Positions 34,378 through 42,666 are shown, numbered from the stretch's first letter. The stretch is DNA of 64,000 nt from JAEUIX01 sp046156035 (GCA_046156035.1 JBJXEW010000025.1:88909-152908), one strand, 5' to 3'. Numbers and translations are program-made. Notes: a model not told the origin generated them from the sequence alone.

Positions 34378-34534
34378 GGAGCCGGAGGCCCAAATGGCCA
34401 AAGGGCCAAATGAAGGCAGGGGAGAGCGAGCGGTCACGGATCGCCGGATGAACGGGCGGCACCGCAGGCGGCGAGAAGGCGGGAGGCGAAGGAGCGGCGG
34501 GTGGTGAGCGGTTGGCGGTGAGCGGAGCTGGAGA

Positions 34535-34567
34535 GCATCGAAGTCGCAGGACCGACTTCGATGGCAC
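34535..34567. repeat. Palindromic repeat family D, copy 1
   Basis: GCATCGAAGTC - 12 nt - GACTTCGATGGCAC-type hairpin. The second copy is at 37446-37478, on the far side of the propeller gene and in the same orientation. Confidence 0.8.
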
Positions 34568-34668
34568 GGGAGGAGTCCGCGCTCGCGGCTCGAAGGGCCT
34601 GTGCGCTCATCGGCACCGAGGTCCTCGCGGAGCCTCGCGAGTCGGTGGCACGGGGAGGCACCTCCCCC

Positions 34669-34712
34669 GGTCCGCCGCGGCGGACCACCCCCTCCGACGG
34701 TGTCGGAGGGGG
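34669..34712. repeat. Adjacent perfect palindrome and hairpin
   Basis: GGTCCGCCG/CGGCGGACC is an exact 18-bp palindrome (34669-34686). It is followed after one base by CCCCCTCCGAC-GGT-GTCGGAGGGGG, an exact 11-bp stem (34688-34712) that resembles family C. Confidence 0.8.
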
Positions 34713-35030
34713 ATGAGAAGCGGAGGCGGCGGGTTGGGGGAGTGTGTGCAGGTCCACGCGGCGATGATGCACGCGGGGTTGCGGGCGGGCAAGGGCGAGC
34801 GGAGCGATGACCACGAAATGGCGCGCAAACGCGGCCGTTGGGAGAGAAAAACGAACGAAGGCGGACGGGCGGGAGGGCCGAATCGCCCCCCGCCGCCTGC
34901 CTTCGCCCTTCACTTGGCCATTTGCTCCCCCCCGCCCCCAACATTCACCGGCCAATCGCTGGCCCGCACGCGCGGCGTGTTGTAAACTGCATTGGGCCGG
35001 TCCAGCACGCCGCGCCCCCAGGAGGCCCGC

Positions 35031-37409
35031 TTGGCCACGGCTCGCACAACCCCCATTGAATACGCGCTCGGTCGCAACCCCATCCCGCGGCTCTGCGCCG
35101 CGTGGCAGGGTGCGGTGGTTGGCCTGATGTTGCTCTTCCTCAACCTCGTGTGCGTCTCGACTTCGGCGGCGCAGGAGCACGCGTGGACACAGTTGGTTCC
35201 AGTCGCACGGTTCGGCCAAAGCATGGCCTTCGACGGGGCACGCGGCGTCGCGCTCTTCTTCGGCGGCAACCCGAACGGCTTCGTCGTTAATTCTGTTAGC
35301 CGCGAGACGTGGGCATGGAACGGCACCAGCTGGGCATACCGCGCTGGAAATGGCCCATCCGCACGATACGGCCATGCCATGGCATACGACCCGGCTCGTG
35401 CAGTGACCGTGCTCTTTGGTGGGACGAACAATTCCACCCGCAACAACGAGACGTAGGAATGGAACGGCAGCGTGTGGTCGCAGCGACTTGTGAGCGGCCC
35501 ATCGGCGCGAGAATCCCATGCCATGGCCTACGACTCCGCCCGCGGCGTTGTGGTGCTCTTCGGCGGCACCATCATCGGGGGTCGCAGCGCGGAAACGTGG
35601 GAGTGGAACGGTTCCGTGTGGACGCAGCGGGTAGTGACCGGCCCCTCTTTGAGGTCGGATCACGCGATGGCCTACGACGCTGTACGCGGTGTGACCGTGC
35701 TCTTCGGTGGGACGAACGGTTCCACCCGCAACAACGAGACATGGGAATGGAACGGCACGGCATGGACGCAGCGAACGGTGAGCGGCCCAACAGCACGCAA
35801 CTTCCACGCCATGGTCTACGACACGGCAAGGGGTGTCACCGTCCTCTTCGGCGGCTACACGGGCTCCTTCAACGGCGAAACATGGGAGTGGGACGGCGCG
35901 GCTTGGACCCAACGTGTCGTGGCCGGCCCGTCGCCGCGGACCGCGCACGGCATGACGTACGACTTCGTTCGTTGCGTCACGGTGTTGTTCGCTGGCTCTG
36001 CGAGCGGTAGTTTCCAATGCGACACGTGGGAGTGGAATGGCACTGCCTGGTTACAGCGGGCAGCGAGGGGCCCATCCGAACGCACCGGCTCCGCGATTGC
36101 CCACGACGAGCACCGCGGCGTCACGGTGCTCTTTGGTGGCTCCGACGGTATAAGGTCAGATCAGACGTTCGAGTGGAATGGCTCAGTGTGGACGCAGCGT
36201 TTGGTGAGCGGCCCGTCGCGGCGAGCCAGCCACGCCATGGCCTACGACTCCGCCCGTGGCGTAACCGTCCTCTTCGGCGGCAGCGTGGAGCCCTCCTACA
36301 GCAACCAGACATGGGAATGGGACGGCGGAACATGGTCGCAACGGGCCGGGAGCGCCCCACCGGCACGAGCCGGACACGGCATGACCTATGACGCCTTGCG
36401 CGGCGTGACGGTCCTGTTCGGCGGCAGTGTCGATAGCGGTACGTTTTACAACGACACATGGGAGTGGAACGGCACGTTGTGGATTCAGCGGATGGTTAGC
36501 GGGCCCACACGACGTAGTTCCCACGCAATGGCCTACGACTCGGGTCGTGGCGTGACTGTCCTCTTCGGGGGGACAATGCTGAACGATGTCAGGAGCGCGG
36601 AGACGTGGGAGTGGGATGGAACGACGTGGACCCAGCGCACAGTGACCGGGCCATCCGCGCGGTGGGGGCACGCCATGGCATACGACTCGGCCGCGGGTGT
36701 CACGCTCCTTCATGGAGGCTCGACAAGCGCAGGCGTGAATGCCGAGACGTGGCAATGGGACGGCACCGGATGGACGCAGCGCCTTGCGCCCGGACCGCCA
36801 GCGCGACACAGCCATGCCATGGCCTATGACAGCACGCGCGATACGACGGTCACCTTTGGAGGGTACACAGGCACCAATTACAATGGGCAGACGTGGCTTT
36901 GGGGCACCACCCCCTCCCTCTCCTCATCACCCGTTTCTCAATCTCTCTGCCCCTCCGAACCCGCCTCCCTCTCCGTGGCCGCATCCGGTTCCGGCCCCTT
37001 CGCCTACCAGTGGCGCTCCGGCATCCCCGCCGCGAACATTGAAGGGGCCATGTCCGCCACCTACACAACTCCCGCCGCGCCCGCGGCCGCCGGCATCTAC
37101 GACTGCATCATCACCACGCCCTTCGGCACCGCCACCAGCGAAGCCGCCACCGTTTCCGTACGCCTTGTCGATTACAACTGCGACACGGTCGAGAACCCAG
37201 ACGACCTGGGCGACTTCATCACCGACTACTTCACCGATCCCGCGATTCCCGGCCCCGGCGGGTACGCCGCGGCGTGCCCGGAGAACGCCCCGCCATTCCA
37301 CACGGGCTATCGCGCAGCGTTCATTCCCGACGGCAGCCCGCAGTGCAGCGAGCCGTTCCCCGACAACCTCGGCGACTTCATCACCTACTACTTCCTGCTC
37401 ACGTACTGA
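35031..37409 (+). pseudogene. Exported 12-repeat Kelch-like propeller protein interrupted by an amber codon
   Basis: One reading frame from 35031 to 37409, broken only by TAG at 35454-35456. The TTG at 35031 has GGAGG five bases upstream and gives a signal peptide (VVGLMLLFLNLVCVSTSAA). Twelve repeats follow the pattern ETWEWNG...W.QR...GPS.R..HAMAYDS.RGVTVLFGG. At the stop, other repeats read GAGAC(A/G)TGGGAATGG, so a Trp TGG has become TAG. After the propeller comes an Ig-like domain (about 36930-37160) and the planctomycetal tail NPDDLGDFITDYF. It is probably a surface or secreted protein; the break could be real, polymorphic or a sequencing error. Confidence 0.85.
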
Positions 37410-37445
37410 TCGGGCCGTGGATGTGATTCGTCGATCAGCAAGACA

Positions 37446-37478
37446 GCATCGAAGTCCCAGAGCGGACTTCGATGGCAC
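37446..37478. repeat. Palindromic repeat family D, copy 2
   Basis: GCATCGAAGTC...GGACTTCGATGGCAC, differing from the copy at 34535 only in the loop and one stem position. It lies between the convergent propeller and basic-protein genes. Confidence 0.8.
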
Positions 37479-37492
37479 AAAGCCAAAAAGCC

Positions 37493-37526
37493 CACCGGGC
37501 CGTGGGAGCGAACCCACGACCCGGTG
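37493..37526 (-). terminator. Rho-independent terminator of the basic-protein gene
   Basis: CACCGGGcCGTGGG pairs with CCCACGaCCCGGTG, a long stem with one mismatch. On the minus strand it is followed by GGGCTTTTTGG. It ends the gene at 37560-38126 and may also stop read-through from the convergent propeller gene. Confidence 0.75.
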
Positions 37527-37559
37527 TTGTATTGGCCTGGTTGCTGCGACTCGCGCCGT

Positions 37560-38126
37560 TCAGGCGGCCTTGCGGGCGTAGCCGTAGCGGTTGAACGAGT
37601 TGAAGTTGCGGTTGTAGGAGGCCTTCTTGGCCTTCTTGAACGAGTAGTTGGGGTTGCGCTTGTTGGAGGGCTTCTTGTTGAACTTGGCGCTGGTGCGCGA
37701 GTTCTTGCGGCTGTTCTTGCGAGTGGCCTTCTTGGCCGTGCTCTTGCGGTTGTTCTTCTTGGCGGTCTTCTTGAAGGCCGAGAAGAAGTTGGCCGGGCTG
37801 GAGAACGACTTGTTGTTGAAGGGGTTGGCGAAGCCGTAGTTGAAGGAGAAGCCGTTGAAGCCGTTGTACGTCTTCACGGGGTTCTTGCGGTTGTTCTTGA
37901 AGGCCGCGCTGCGCTTGGCCGCGGGCTTCTTGAAGTTCTTGCGTGTCGCCTTCTTGGAGAACTTCTTGGCGAAGGTCTTGGCGAACGTGGCCTTGGCGTA
38001 CGAGCGGCGGGCCACGGGCTTCTTGCCGTAGCGGCGGCTGGCCTTCTTCGCGGCGGGGCGCTTGGCCACGCGGCGGAAGGTGCGTTTGCTGGACTTGCGG
38101 GTGCGTGAACGAGAGGTGCTGGGCAT
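37560..38126 (-). CDS. Highly basic reduced-alphabet protein with N/F/G-rich core
   Basis: A 188-residue protein with no Asp, Glu, Leu, Ile, Gln, His, Trp or Cys at all. The N-terminal 80 residues and residues 118-170 are Lys/Arg/Ala/Ser-rich, like H1-type or bacterial histone-like tails (AKRPAAKKASRRYGKKP). The centre (about 86-118, YNGFNGFSFNYGFANPF) and the C-terminus (NRNFNSFNRYGYARKAA) are Asn/Phe/Gly/Tyr-rich and prion-like. It probably binds nucleic acid through charge and could self-associate. The start MPSTSRS at 38126 is the only sensible one. It is monocistronic with its own terminator, which suggests high expression. No family was recognised. Confidence 0.75.
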   Translation of the reverse strand: MPSTSRSRTRKSSKRTFRRVAKRPAAKKASRRYGKKPVARRSYAKATFAKTFAKKFSKKATRKNFKKPAAKRSAAFKNNRKNPVKTYNGFNGFSFNYGFANPFNNKSFSSPANFFSAFKKTAKKNNRKSTAKKATRKNSRKNSRTSAKFNKKPSNKRNPNYSFKKAKKASYNRNFNSFNRYGYARKAA

Positions 38127-38306
38127 GAACTGGCTCCGGTCTGTGGCCACCGCGAAGGGCGTGTGGCCGGTGGATGTGAGGGAGCCAGCGACAGCCGCGG
38201 TCCCGTTGATGAGTGGTGGTCGGCATAAACCCAACCCCGGTGAAGCCCTTGACACTTTTTTTCTTGACCCGGTGGCGGGGCCGTAGCATGGAGGGAGGGG
38301 CCAAAG

Positions 38307-38329
38307 CCCACGCGGAGCGTGGGGGTACC
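38307..38329. repeat. Palindromic repeat family A, variant stem
   Basis: CCCACG-CGGAG-CGTGGG followed by GGTACC. The stem differs from the next copy, but both sides have changed together so pairing is kept. It lies in the 310-nt gap between the divergent basic-protein and exported-protein genes. Confidence 0.8.
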
Positions 38330-38363
38330 GGGCGGTTTTCGGGCGTGCGAAGCCGGGCAAAGG

Positions 38364-38388
38364 CCCCACTCGGAGAGTGGGGGTACCC
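38364..38388. repeat. Palindromic repeat family A
   Basis: CCCCACT-CGGAG-AGTGGGG then GTACCC. It is identical to the two copies at 60622 and 60664. The rest of 38127-38437 shows nothing else recognisable. Confidence 0.85.
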
Positions 38389-38437
38389 GGAGGGAACCGG
38401 CTGCCGCCGCGCGGTGCCTTGCCGATAGAAGGGGTGT

Positions 38438-39763
38438 ATGAAGCGACTGCGTGCGATGTGTGTGGCGGGTGTGCTGGCGGTGAGCGGCTGCGCGGCGGTG
38501 GCCGCGGCGCAGGCGCCCAGCGTGGTGGTGCTGGATCGCGCATTGGCGGCCAGGGCCGGCGCGCTGCTGGGCGTGCGCGAGGGTGCGTATCTGGTGACTG
38601 ATGCGCAGGGGCAGGCGGTGGCGCTCGCGGCGGGCGAGGTGCTGGCGATTGTGGAGGCGGACTGGTGGAACCCGGAGCCGGGCTCGAGCGATGTGGCCGC
38701 GCCGGCGGTGGGCGAGGGCGGGGGGTTGATGGGCGGGACGGACCGCTCGCAGCGCGGCGTGCTGGAACTGACCGACGGCACGCGGCTGGTGGGCACGCTG
38801 GCGGCGCGAGACCCGGAGAACGCCGACTTGGTTGCATGGAACCATCCAGCCCTGGGGCGGATGGTGTTCGCGCTGGAGCGTGTGAAGCGCGTGGACTTCG
38901 GGCCCGAGGAGTTGATGGGCGGGGCCGGGGGCGCGGGTGGCGCGAGGAGCACGCGGCACGCGGACGACCAGAGCGCACTGCCCGAGGCGGGCGATGTGGT
39001 GGAACTGGCCAACGGCGACCGGCTGGTGGGGTTTGTGGAGCGGCTGGGAAACCAGATCGTGGTGCGTGCGGGGAGCGGCGCGAGCGCGCAGTTGAGCACG
39101 CCGGATGCGCACGTGGTGCGGAGTGTGCGGCTGGCGAACCCGCCGGCGCGGGCGGCGGGGCTGATGGTGTGGCTGCGGGGTGGGAACACGCTGCGGGTGA
39201 GCGACCTGCAGGCGGGCGGGAGCGATTCGGCGCGGCTGGTGTTCGAGCCTGCGGAGGGGCTGAGCCGGAACATCAACGTGCGGCTGGATCAGTACCGGGC
39301 GATTGTGCCGCGGGCGGAGCGGGTGGTGGCGCTGGCGGGGCTTGCGGTGGCGGCGCAGAAGGCCGCGGCAGATCGGCTTGCGCCGGGCGCGCTGCGTGTG
39401 CACACGCGCACGGAAGACTTGCTTGGCGCGGCGGACATTGAACTGCCCGGGCCGATGACGGCCGAGTGGGTGCTGCCCGCGGGTGCGCGGCGGCTGGCGG
39501 GCTGGCTGGTGATGCCCGCCGCGGCGAGGGAATGGGGCGATTGCGTGGTGCGTGTGTCGGAGGTGACGGGCGCGGGCGGCGCGGAGACGACGCGCGTGCT
39601 GCGCGAGGGGCGGCTGAACGCCGAGAAGCCGTGGATGACGCTGGCGCAGGGGCTGGGCGGCACTGCCGGGGCGCGGCTGCGCGTGGAGGTGGAATCTGGC
39701 GAGCGCGGGCCGATCCAGGACCGGGTGGTGCTCAGACGGATGCTGATCGCGGTGGGTGAGTAG
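38438..39763 (+). CDS. Exported protein of unknown function
   Basis: A 441-residue protein with a signal peptide at residues 1-25 (MKRLRAMCVAGVLAVSGCAAV; a lipobox-like SGCA is present but is followed by AVAAAQA, so signal peptidase I cleavage is also possible). Two similar strand-rich segments recur (GVLELTDGTRLVGTL and DVVELANGDRLVGFV), suggesting tandem small beta modules. The C-terminal 150 residues could be a carbohydrate-binding-like jelly roll. No catalytic motif is seen. Codons end mostly in G, unlike plus-strand genes in the left half of the window. Confidence 0.7.
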   Translation: MKRLRAMCVAGVLAVSGCAAVAAAQAPSVVVLDRALAARAGALLGVREGAYLVTDAQGQAVALAAGEVLAIVEADWWNPEPGSSDVAAPAVGEGGGLMGGTDRSQRGVLELTDGTRLVGTLAARDPENADLVAWNHPALGRMVFALERVKRVDFGPEELMGGAGGAGGARSTRHADDQSALPEAGDVVELANGDRLVGFVERLGNQIVVRAGSGASAQLSTPDAHVVRSVRLANPPARAAGLMVWLRGGNTLRVSDLQAGGSDSARLVFEPAEGLSRNINVRLDQYRAIVPRAERVVALAGLAVAAQKAAADRLAPGALRVHTRTEDLLGAADIELPGPMTAEWVLPAGARRLAGWLVMPAAAREWGDCVVRVSEVTGAGGAETTRVLREGRLNAEKPWMTLAQGLGGTAGARLRVEVESGERGPIQDRVVLRRMLIAVGE

Positions 39764-39786
39764 GGCGAAGGCACAGCGGACTGGCG

Positions 39787-40722
39787 CTAGGGAAAGGCCG
39801 CACCAAGAAACCGCCCACCCCCTGCCCCCTCCCTCTGGGAGGGGGTGGAGACCGCATGCCACGCGGCGAGGGCCTGCGCGATGGGCGCCACATCGTGAAC
39901 ACGCAGGATGCGGGCACCTGCAGCCGCGTGCGCGAGCGTGAGGGCGATGGTGCCCGCGAGGCGGCCAGCGGGCGGTGAGTCTTTAGGCAGGCCCGAGGCG
40001 ATGGCGACGAAACTCTTGCGCGAGAGGCCGCTCAGAACGGGAAAGCCCAGGTCGAGGAGGCGCGGCGTGCCGGTGATGAGGGCGAGGTTCTGCTCGACGG
40101 ACTTGCCGAAGCCCAAGCCAGGGTCGATCACGAGGCGGTCGGGCGCGAGGCCGGCGTCGAGCGCCGCGCGCGTGCGGAGGGCGAGGAAGGCGCGCACGTC
40201 TTCCACGACGTGAGCGTACGCGGGCGACGCGGCGTAACTGTGCGAGTAGTGGTCGCTGCCGGGCGGCACGAGGCGGTGCATAAGCACGATACCGCACTGG
40301 CGGCCCGCCGCCAGCGGGAGCATGGCGGGGTCTTCTGTTGCCGCGGAGACATCGTTGATCGCGTCCGCGCCTTCATCGAGCGCGGCGGCGGCGACGGGGG
40401 CGAGTGTGGTGTCGATGGAGATGGGGGTGGCGTCACCGATGGCGTGCCGGACGGCACGCAGCACGGGCAGCAGGCGGGCGCGTTGATCTGCGGCAGAGAT
40501 GCGAGCCGCGCCGGGGCGCGTGGATTCGGCGCCGAGATCGAGCATGGATGCGCCGGAGGCAAGCGCGGCAAGGGCGTGGTCTGCCGCGCGGGAGGGGTCG
40601 GTGAGGAGGCCACCGTCGGAGAAACTGTCGGGCGTGGTGTTGATGATTGCGCAGAGAACAGGCGCGGCAAGGTCAAGCCGCTTGCGCGATGAGGGCGACC
40701 AGGATGGCGCGGTGGCGGGCAA
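39787..40722 (-). CDS. folP: Dihydropteroate synthase
   Basis: FolP joins 6-hydroxymethyl-dihydropterin pyrophosphate and p-aminobenzoate in folate synthesis. The TIM-barrel motifs are present: INTTPDSFSDGG, LDLGAESTRPGA, DPGLGFGKS and GLSRKSFV, with SIDTT and NDVSA in order. There are 311 residues, slightly long. The last 20 or so (STPSQREGAGGGRFLGAAFP) are encoded by a family C repeat at 39811-39847, so the natural end was probably near AWHAV. It is transcribed toward the exported-protein gene and stands alone. Confidence 0.94.
   Translation of the reverse strand: MPATAPSWSPSSRKRLDLAAPVLCAIINTTPDSFSDGGLLTDPSRAADHALAALASGASMLDLGAESTRPGAARISAADQRARLLPVLRAVRHAIGDATPISIDTTLAPVAAAALDEGADAINDVSAATEDPAMLPLAAGRQCGIVLMHRLVPPGSDHYSHSYAASPAYAHVVEDVRAFLALRTRAALDAGLAPDRLVIDPGLGFGKSVEQNLALITGTPRLLDLGFPVLSGLSRKSFVAIASGLPKDSPPAGRLAGTIALTLAHAAAGARILRVHDVAPIAQALAAWHAVSTPSQREGAGGGRFLGAAFP
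39811..39847. repeat. Palindromic repeat family C inside the folP 3' end
   Basis: CCGCCCACCCCCTGCC followed by the hairpin CCCTCCC-TCT-GGGAGGG and GGTG. It is essentially identical to the copies at 40836 and 54814. Here it supplies the C-terminal codons of folP. Confidence 0.85.
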
Positions 40723-40835
40723 GGGGAGTGCGTGGGAGAGGGACGCAGAGTTATACGCACGGACGCGGATCGCGCGTCATATGGGCCGGGCGATGGTGCT
40801 TGCGTGCGCTTCGTCGCTGGCAGAGCCTCAAAGAC

Positions 40836-40871
40836 TGCCCACCCCCTGCCCCCTCCCTCTGGGAGGGGGTG
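40836..40871. repeat. Palindromic repeat family C between nadA and folP
   Basis: The same 35-nt element as at 39811, in the same orientation, 16 nt downstream of the nadA stop. It may serve as the nadA transcript end. Confidence 0.85.
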
Positions 40872-40886
40872 TGCGGGCACGTGGAA

Positions 40887-42119
40887 CTAATCGACCATAG
40901 CCGCTTCGCGCACGGCGGCGGGTGCGGGCGGCGAGAGGGCCAACATGCGGTCGACGGCGGTCAGGGCCCAGCGGCGGGCATCGGGGTGGACGGTGATGCG
41001 GTTGGGAACCTTGCCCTCGGCGAGTTGGTCGAGCACCCAGAGAAGGTGGGGCTGGTCGATGCGGTACATGGTTGTGCAGAGGCACTGGCAATCGGAAAGG
41101 ATGCGAACCTTTGCGCCGCGCAGGGCGGCGGCGCGGGCGAGGCGGGAGACGAGATGGACCTCGGTGCCGATGGCCCACGAGGAGCCGGGCGCAGCGGACT
41201 GGATGGCGCGCAGGATGTACTCGGTGGAGCCGTTGTCGTCGGCGAGGTCGACGACTTCCTTGGAGCACTCGGGGTGAACGAGGATGCGCGTGCGCTGGTC
41301 TTTGAGAAGGTCCTTCTCTGCGCTGCGGATCTGGTGGATGTGCTCGGGGCGGAAGAGTTTGTGGACGGAGCAGTGCCCGGCCCAGAGGAGGACCTGTGCG
41401 CGTTCGAGTTGGGCTTCGGTCATGCCGCCGAGACGGTCGCTCGCGGTGCCGCCGGCGGCGAGGCGCGGGTCATAGAGGGCGGTGTCGGTGTCGGCATCGA
41501 GGCCGAGTTTGCACGCGGTGTTGCGGCCCAGGTGCTGGTCCGGCAGGAAGAGGACCTTGATCTGCTCGCCCTTCTTCTTGGGCTGTGTGCCACCGGCGAA
41601 GGCCCATTGGAGGACGGCGGGGGCGTTGGAGGATGTGCAGACAATCCCGCCGCGCTGACCGACGAAGGCCTTGATGGCGGCAGTCGAGTTGATGTACGTC
41701 ACTGGAATAATGCGGCCCTTCCAGTGGCGTTTCTTCAGGGTGGCGGTGAGTGTGTCCCAGGCGTGGATGGCCTGGTCGTAGTCGGCCATGTCGGCCATGG
41801 AGCAGCCCGCGGAGAGGTCGGGCAGGATGACGGCGGTGCCGTCGGGCGTGAGCATGTCGGCAGTTTCGGCCATGAAGTGGACGCCGCAGAAGATGACGAA
41901 CTGCGCGCCGCGGCTCTGCACCTCGCTGGCGGCAAGTTGGCTGAGTTTGAGAGAGTCGCCGGTGAAGTCGGCGTGCTGGAGGACCTCGTCGGTCTGGTAG
42001 TGGTGGCCGAGAATGACGAGGCGCGGGCCCAGTTCGCGCCGGCGCGCGGCGATGCGGTCGGCCAGTTGAGCCGGGGTGGCACGCGTGTAGATTTCTGGGA
42101 GAGCGGGCTGCCAGAGCAT
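40887..42119 (-). CDS. nadA: Quinolinate synthase
   Basis: NadA is an oxygen-sensitive 4Fe-4S enzyme that condenses iminoaspartate with dihydroxyacetone phosphate to quinolinate in NAD synthesis. The start MLWQPALP at 42119 has AGGAGG about six bases upstream. Conserved parts are GHHYQTDEVLQHADFTGDSL, FCGVHFMAETA (first cluster Cys), WAGHCSVHKLF (second) and SDCQCLCTTM (third). At 410 residues it is of the longer NadA type. It lies 50 nt downstream of the small HEPN-like gene on the same strand. No nadB or nadC is nearby. Confidence 0.95.
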   Translation of the reverse strand: MLWQPALPEIYTRATPAQLADRIAARRRELGPRLVILGHHYQTDEVLQHADFTGDSLKLSQLAASEVQSRGAQFVIFCGVHFMAETADMLTPDGTAVILPDLSAGCSMADMADYDQAIHAWDTLTATLKKRHWKGRIIPVTYINSTAAIKAFVGQRGGIVCTSSNAPAVLQWAFAGGTQPKKKGEQIKVLFLPDQHLGRNTACKLGLDADTDTALYDPRLAAGGTASDRLGGMTEAQLERAQVLLWAGHCSVHKLFRPEHIHQIRSAEKDLLKDQRTRILVHPECSKEVVDLADDNGSTEYILRAIQSAAPGSSWAIGTEVHLVSRLARAAALRGAKVRILSDCQCLCTTMYRIDQPHLLWVLDQLAEGKVPNRITVHPDARRWALTAVDRMLALSPPAPAAVREAAMVD

Positions 42120-42169
42120 CCATGCCTCCTGACGTTCGTCGAGAATCGTAGAGCCGAAAGCCCGCCCGA

Positions 42170-42346
42170 TCAGAAGTGCGGCAGGAGCGAGGCGCGCAGG
42201 CGCGTGCACGACTCGATGGCCGCGCGGGCATCGGCGGCCGTGGCGGAATAGTCCGGGTAGCGGAGCAGGACCGCGCCGGGCTGGAGGGCGGCGCTGTGGA
42301 AGTCCGCTTCCGCCTTCGCCCGCCAGTCGGCAGGATTGGCGCTCAT
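42170..42346 (-). CDS. Truncated HEPN-like protein, partner of the MNT gene
   Basis: A 58-residue protein. Its ATG overlaps the stop of the nucleotidyltransferase gene (ATGA), the standard arrangement of MNT-HEPN toxin-antitoxin pairs. It begins like a HEPN N-terminal helix (ADWRAKAEADFHSAAL) and then goes directly to what resembles the HEPN C-terminal end (RYPDYSATAADARAAIESC). The middle helices, including the RxxxxH ribonuclease motif of about 130-residue HEPN proteins, are missing. It is either an internal deletion product or a minimal variant. Toxicity is unlikely without the motif. Confidence 0.65.
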   Translation of the reverse strand: MSANPADWRAKAEADFHSAALQPGAVLLRYPDYSATAADARAAIESCTRLRASLLPHF

Positions 42347-42666
42347 GCGGGGGTCTCGTACACGACCACGCCCTTCTCAAGGGCATCGCGCATGACGGGG
42401 TCTGGTGTGGTGCCGGGCGGGAGCGGCCGCCGCGGATGAAGTTCGATGGCGAAGGGCTGGCGCATCGCCTTGTACGCGCTCACGAGCATCGCCGACATCA
42501 GGGCGACGGGCGAACCCTCGAAGGGCAGCACCACCAGCAGGTCCACATCGGAATCGGGGCGGGGCTGGCCGTACACACGCGAGCCGAAGAGGATCACCCG
42601 GTCCGGGCGGAACTCCCGCACCACCGCATCGAGAACCGACTGGATGTCGTCGTTCATTGCGTACAC
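42343..42666 (-). CDS. MNT-type minimal nucleotidyltransferase
   Basis: A 107-residue minimal nucleotidyltransferase with GSRVYGQPRPDSDVDLLVV, the GSxxxG...DxD signature. In MntA-HepT systems, the nucleotidyltransferase AMPylates the HEPN toxin and neutralises it. The start could be GTG at 42666 or ATG at 42657. Its stop overlaps the start of the shortened HEPN-like gene. Downstream is nadA, upstream the PilZ gene, all on the minus strand with gaps under 55 nt. Confidence 0.87.
   Translation of the reverse strand: MYAMNDDIQSVLDAVVREFRPDRVILFGSRVYGQPRPDSDVDLLVVLPFEGSPVALMSAMLVSAYKAMRQPFAIELHPRRPLPPGTTPDPVMRDALEKGVVVYETPA

Larger units (their letters stand above)
34378..35030. other. 650-nt intergenic repeat island
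   Basis: No credible gene is seen here. It holds several repeat types: octads CAAATGGC/CAAAGGGC/CAAATGAA (34391-34414), heptads GGTGAGC/GGTTGGC/GGTGAGC (from about 34503), a family D hairpin (34535-34567), an 18-bp perfect palindrome (34669-34686) and a perfect 11-bp hairpin (34688-34712). Near 34910-34925 the sequence CTTGGCCATTTG is complementary to the octads at the other end. The open frames across it have no plausible protein character. Confidence 0.7.

Noticed and set aside
34512..34985. 157-codon plus-strand frame in the repeat island
   Set aside because: It runs through palindromes, has no plausible start signal and shows Arg/Gly/Pro composition of non-coding GC-rich DNA.
40647..42251. 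534-codon plus-strand frame opposite nadA
   Set aside because: It is antisense to nadA, whose iron-sulfur cysteines are all in place; it has a Gly/Val/Asp-rich composition and no domain.
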